DNA of 64,000 bases, taken from Dioscorea cayenensis subsp. rotundata. Its lineage: Eukaryota > Streptophyta > Magnoliopsida > Dioscoreales > Dioscoreaceae. The stretch is taken from positions 1,302,001-1,366,000 of the forward strand of contig NC_052487.1 in the NCBI RefSeq assembly GCF_009730915.1, read 5' to 3'. The position numbers were made by a program, and so were the translations under genes. This document shows, piece by piece, positions 59,570-64,000 of the stretch; the first letter of the stretch is position 1, and each line of letters opens with the position of its first letter. Below the pieces are notes generated by a model. The model was not told the DNA's origin. It made no database searches and was given only the letters and a program-made list of their open reading frames with translations.

Positions 59570-60800
59570 TATGATTTATTAATTGTTTTTTGAATTAGTT
59601 TCTGGATTTTCGTATTAAGTACTAAATTTTATTATATATATATATATATATAAGGAAATGGTAATCTAGATATATTCTAGATTACTGTTATTTAGAGATG
59701 CTTCTTGTACCACCGTTAGATGTTTATTTATATAAGCATTATATATTTTTTACTGTTTACGATTGCTGTAGGATACTATAAAATACGTTTTGCACCGTGT
59801 ATGATGATGATAGCCGTTGAATGATAATCTGATGGTTACTGTGGATATTTTTAGATTTAAAATCTAGGGGCGTTCTTAGAATACCGGCTTTTTTTATATA
59901 AATATATATATATTACATTGGCCATATTTATATGAGATTGTTTATTAAAAAAATTGGATGAAAAATGCTCCATCAATAATAATAATACTACAATAACAGC
60001 AAATACAATGGCAAATAAATTTGATTTGATTGCACGGAAGATGGATAAGTTATTCTAAGTGGATAGTTCCATGAAAAAAATAATAGATGTAAGAAAAAAA
60101 AATTTTAGCTAACAAAATATCCATGATTTCATGTATAAAAATTCTCTTCATTTTTGTATTAGTAGTTTAGCGGAGAAATTGCTTTTCTTTATAAATGTCA
60201 GTATTATTTATAAATATTAATTAAATTTATATAATTTTTTGTATATGCCAATATAACAAAGTCAATTTTTTTTTAAAAAAAATTTACATTGTCATCCTTC
60301 CATTTTTTTAAAAATAAATTAATTTTCAAATTTAAAATTTTTGCCTTTTATTTTATGAGTTCAACAAGAAATAGATTTTCACGGCCTGTCCCCACTATAA
60401 ATTAAAATATTTACTATGCTCATAAGTTTATATTGTATACAAAATTATTATTATTTTTTACTATTTATTCTCACTAAAATTTAAAAATAAAAAAAATATA
60501 TATGGTAAATTTTCCCCACATTATATAAAAATTCAGTTTTAGCTAGTTTTGGGTGGATAAACTTGCTCCAGTGAGAGGGAAAACTTACCATCTTATTATA
60601 TATATATATATATATGAAAAAAATAATTAAATCTGTTTAATTTTTTTATAAAAAAATTATATAAAAATCATCAAATTCAAATTCGGGTCCCCAAAAATTG
60701 AGTCTGAAGGTCCAACCAGAAATAACCATTTAATTCGAATGAGATTTGGTTTTTTTCTAGGTATAAAAAACATAGTTTCGATTTCCCATAAATTTTTTCA
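59570..60800. other. AT-rich intergenic DNA
   Basis: No gene. Contains TA runs near 59631-59655 and 60595-60616, and AT-rich sequence up to a CT-rich region near 60820 that begins the next gene. Confidence 0.6.
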
Positions 60801-60819
60801 GGTACTCATAAAAGTTCTA

Positions 60820-61926
60820 ATCGAACCTCGTCTTCTCCAACCACGACTACCTTCGCCTTTCAAAGCTTGGCTTTCCATCGCCTCGTCGTCGTCGTCGTCG
60901 TCTCCGTTCGTCTTCCGCTCACGGGCTTCTTCTCTCTTTGGGGTAATGCTCTGGTCTCTCTCTCTCTCTCTCCCTATCATCTCTTGAACCCTAATTTCTT
61001 TGTTTGGGTCATGGTAATTGCGCTGATTTCCTTCGTTTTCAAGCATTGCATCACTTAGATCTCAATTTTCATTTTGCTCTCTTTTTCGTCTTAGAATCCC
61101 TTTTGTAGAGGGTTTGCCCTAAATTCTTTGGCTTTGTTATGGTTTGAGCCTTTTATTTGTGTTTGCATGCTGTGTTGATGGATTGTATGGTGTTTTCTGA
61201 AGATTTTAGTGGGATTTTTGTTCGCTGGAGCTTGTAAAGCTTTGAATTTGACTGGGAACTATCATATTGCTGGTTTTGAGTTGTTTGGCAGCTTAGGGTT
61301 TTGAGGGAGTTGAAAAGTTGGGGTTCTGCGTTTACAATTGAGTTTTCGCTTAATTGTTGTACATCTCCCAGAGTTTTTAAGAAAGGAAATGCATTTACAA
61401 TTGGGTTTTCTCTTGTTTTGTTGTTAATTGAGGAGTTTTTCGGTGGCTTGGCCTTCATGCTGATTATAAATTTGAGGTTTGGTGTTTGTGAGACCTCAAT
61501 AATTAATGTGTTGTAGAGAACAATTGTGTTGCTTGCATTAAACACAGCACAGCATGAGAGCAGTTTAAGGCCAGTGATTTTCTGAGCACTCACAAAACAA
61601 CTCTTTGTCTTACTTTTGTTCGGCGGATGTCTGTAAAATAACTTTGAATGCCGTCTGATATAAACTTATTTTTATATTTGTTTGGCAGTTTATGTTATGC
61701 AATATCTTTTCTTATGCGGCCTTCCTATACCATTTGGTTTTTTAATTTGAAGTTTTGTATTCTTGTATGCATTAAAATTGTTAATTGTTTTTTATTGCTA
61801 TATTTTCTCTTGACTGATTTTTCTGTGTCATTAACCAATAACTTGTTTATTTAATCCTTTCCAGCACAGTATCTGCACTTAATTGGCGGTTAAACTTAGA
61901 GACTATAGGCATCTGCTTTCCAGCTG
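60820..61926 (+). promoter_or_regulatory. Leader exon and 5' UTR intron of the final gene (inferred)
   Basis: CT-rich DNA with (TCG)n near 60880-60902 and (TC)n near 60957-60972 precedes a likely leader intron, with donor near 60942 (gggGTAATG) and acceptor at 61864 (ctttccAG). The ATG at 61927 follows 62 bases later. Open frames at 60739-61593 have no family features and are not called. Confidence 0.4.
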
Positions 61927-63281
61927 ATGATGGATTCAAATAATTTTACTGATCCTGATACCTCTGGCACTTCTAATGGTAGAGGTGAAGAAAATGTCCC
62001 AGAGTTGCTGAACACTGTTCCGGATGAAAATAACTTGACAGAGAGTACATCTCAAACAACTATTCCCATTGGGGATAGTATTGAGGAAGTTGACATGGAT
62101 ATTGAGGAGGAGGAAGGCCAATATTCACCAATAGTGAATGTTGAGGTTGAAGCACAGCAAAAGGATTCTGCTTTATCACAAAGTTCAGAGCTTACTACAT
62201 CTGTGACAATGTTGGAGAAGGAAGATCCTCAACAGGACCAGGAGAATGGCCATGCAATTATCCAAAATGGTAAATCCAGGGACAACTTTTTGGTTGATGA
62301 ACGCGGTATCCTTTTCCCTTGATTTTTTACTTTGATTTTACCTTCATGTTAGTTGGATATGAACAGCTGGCATTACTCTTTCCTTGTTACTCTTTTATTG
62401 TTAAATTGTTAGACACAGTTGTTGATATAAATCTTGATGTATATATGGTTATAACGGATATTTAAGTTTCCATTGGTGTGTATCTAGAACAAGGCTTGTG
62501 CTTGCTCTACTAACTTAAATGGCATCATTGCATTTGGGTGTCAACTAATAACTTTGATATTGGTACTAATTGATTTATGTTTAGGCTGATGTTAGTCTTT
62601 CTTGATTTGCTTGTCCTGTTTTCTCATATGTCCTAAGTTTTTTTTCTGTAATTTTGATTGCCAGTTATAACAGGAGCTAAGCGAGCTAGAATTACATATG
62701 ATGATCAGCAACCATCTGTACATGTAGTTTATAAATCCTTGACAAGGTTGGCTTGGAGTTATCATTTCTTTTCTTTGAAAATATTTTCTCTGTTCCTTCA
62801 GTAACATATCTCATTTTTTTCATCAACTTCTGCATGACTTACTTTTGACAATCATCATTATTTCTTAAGTTGTCGCCTTATTTTGGTCTTCTGATATTTG
62901 CTTCTTTTTTTTTTCCCAGAGAAAGCAAGAAAAAGCTCATGCAGCTTATGCAGCATTGGTCTGAGTGGGAGGCTCAGCGTCAATCTTCTTCTGATGTAAT
63001 TTTCTTATCCCAGAAAATAAAGATTAGGTGGCAGTTTTGTAACTTCTAGTTTCAGGGGAAAAAACTCATACAAGATTTTATTATATATATATATATATAT
63101 ATAAATGTATATATATTTTATCTTAGTTTACCAACTATTTACGCTGTAACTTCGGCAGCTCCTGATTCTATCTTTTATATTCTCCCATGGACATCAGGTG
63201 TCTTCAGAGGAGGCTTTTGAGTCTGGCGAAGAGACATACTTTCCAGCACTTAGCTTAAGATCAGGGAGGTCATCTACTGTG
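61927..63281 (+). CDS. ZCCHC8/PSP-type zinc-knuckle protein, N-terminal part (continues past the window)
   Basis: Exons 61927-62305, 62665-62746, 62920-62995 and 63198-63281 give 207 in-frame codons. The first exon encodes an acidic, Ser/Thr-rich, disordered segment with VDMDIEEEEGQYSPIV. The following exons give GAKRARITYDDQQPSVHVVY, KSLTRESKKKLMQLMQHWSE, WEAQ, and EAFESGEETYFPALSLRSG. I recognise this block as the region just before the CCHC knuckle and PSP domain of plant proteins related to ZCCHC8, a nuclear exosome targeting/spliceosome-linked protein. The diagnostic domains would lie beyond 64,000, so the assignment rests on memory of the family. I see no further exon between 63282 and 64000. 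The nearest upstream gene is the Nudix gene. Confidence 0.65.
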
Positions 63282-64000
63282 GTATGTGATTTGCTGTTTG
63301 TGTTGTTATAAATACCTTTCTGTCGTTAAATGACGTTTGCTTGCTTGCTTATCTGTGTTGCATAAGTTCATGGTAATTAGCAACCACTTGGTGGGAAACC
63401 TAGATCATTTTGGCATTTTTCACCCAATATTGAGTGTGTTCTGTCCATGAATTTTCACCCAATATTGAATGAGGTGCCAAAAAAAAAAAAAGTGACCTGC
63501 ATGTGCTTTATTTAGTGAGTTATCTGATACTCAAGGCCAAATGAAATATAACAGTTCAGTTTATTTGCTGTTTCTCCAATGTGGATATTCAAATCAATCT
63601 TATTAAACTCAATCATTTTGCTTAAAACAGCAATGGCCAAAGTTTGCCTTCTAAAACCAGCCTGAAAATTTTGGGAATTGATATGGTTATTTAAAGTTTA
63701 AATTATTCGGTGATCAAGTCCAAGTAGGTTAGCTTATGCTAGACGTTTTCTGTCATTTTACTATCATTTTACTAACACATGCCAATGGAGGCCTGTATTG
63801 AAAATGAGTGCTGATAGCTGCTAGTCTAGAAGAAAATACATGTTTATCCTATCAGATATCATGACATGGCAAGAATGTGGATGGCCCAATCTGAATTTAT
63901 TTTAGCGTTGATGACTTTATGCAGAGTGCTTGGTGGACCTGTTTAACATTATTAAGGAAACTGTGTTGAGTGTGAGGATAAGGTGTTTCGGCTGGCCTGG
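63282..64000 (+). other. Intron of the final gene, to the window end
   Basis: T-rich intron-like sequence after a GTATGT donor at 63282. No acceptor plus coding exon could be confirmed before the window ends. Confidence 0.6.

Noticed and set aside
60739..61593. Small frames in the leader of the last gene
   Set aside because: Their composition reflects TC and TCG repeats or intron sequence, with no recognisable domain.

Overview
This window is nuclear DNA of a flowering plant. The evidence is many spliced genes, plant-specific families (DEK1 calpain, bacterial-type PEP carboxylase, a chalcone-synthase-fold polyketide synthase), and layered plant transposons in AT-rich intergenic DNA. A monocot is likely, and a yam-like genome (Dioscorea) is only a guess from the style of the retroelements. 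There are no prokaryotic features.

Positions 1-14,100 are transposon-rich. After a 1,000-N assembly gap comes a broken, intronless Pescadillo (PES) copy, then simple AT-rich repeats, a tandem array built on CTCGAGAT, and a dead Ty3/gypsy chromovirus on the minus strand. The chromovirus has one recognisable LTR, a tRNA-iMet primer site and an integrase deletion. A nest of TIR and MITE elements follows, two of them with recognisable target-site duplications.

Positions 14,100-25,300 centre on an intact two-exon type III polyketide synthase (389 aa) with several changed active-site positions. It has a G-box and TATA promoter, and a truncated LINE sits just upstream. Six kilobases downstream is the last 80 codons of a second copy, starting exactly at the LTR end of a broken Ty1/copia element. 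Next is a long-TIR DNA transposon that carries a captured, intron-containing piece of a BTB/POZ gene.

Positions 25,300-30,600 hold a degenerate LINE, a SINE-like repeat and intergenic DNA.

Positions 30,600-64,000 are gene-dense. DEK1 (30 coding exons, 2,165 aa, plus strand) is tail-to-tail with a bacterial-type PEP carboxylase gene (20 coding exons, 1,051 aa, minus strand). A SINE and a MITE-like block separate the latter from a NUDT1-like Nudix hydrolase (149 aa). The window ends inside a gene whose N-terminal part resembles plant ZCCHC8/PSP-type zinc-knuckle proteins. I reconstructed both large genes exon by exon. Reading frame is kept across every junction, and the lengths match the families.

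The genes here are not an operon or pathway. The linked stories are the duplicated and then TE-disrupted polyketide synthase locus, the gene-carrying TIR element, and two GC-AG introns in DEK1. I found no convincing wholly new biological system.
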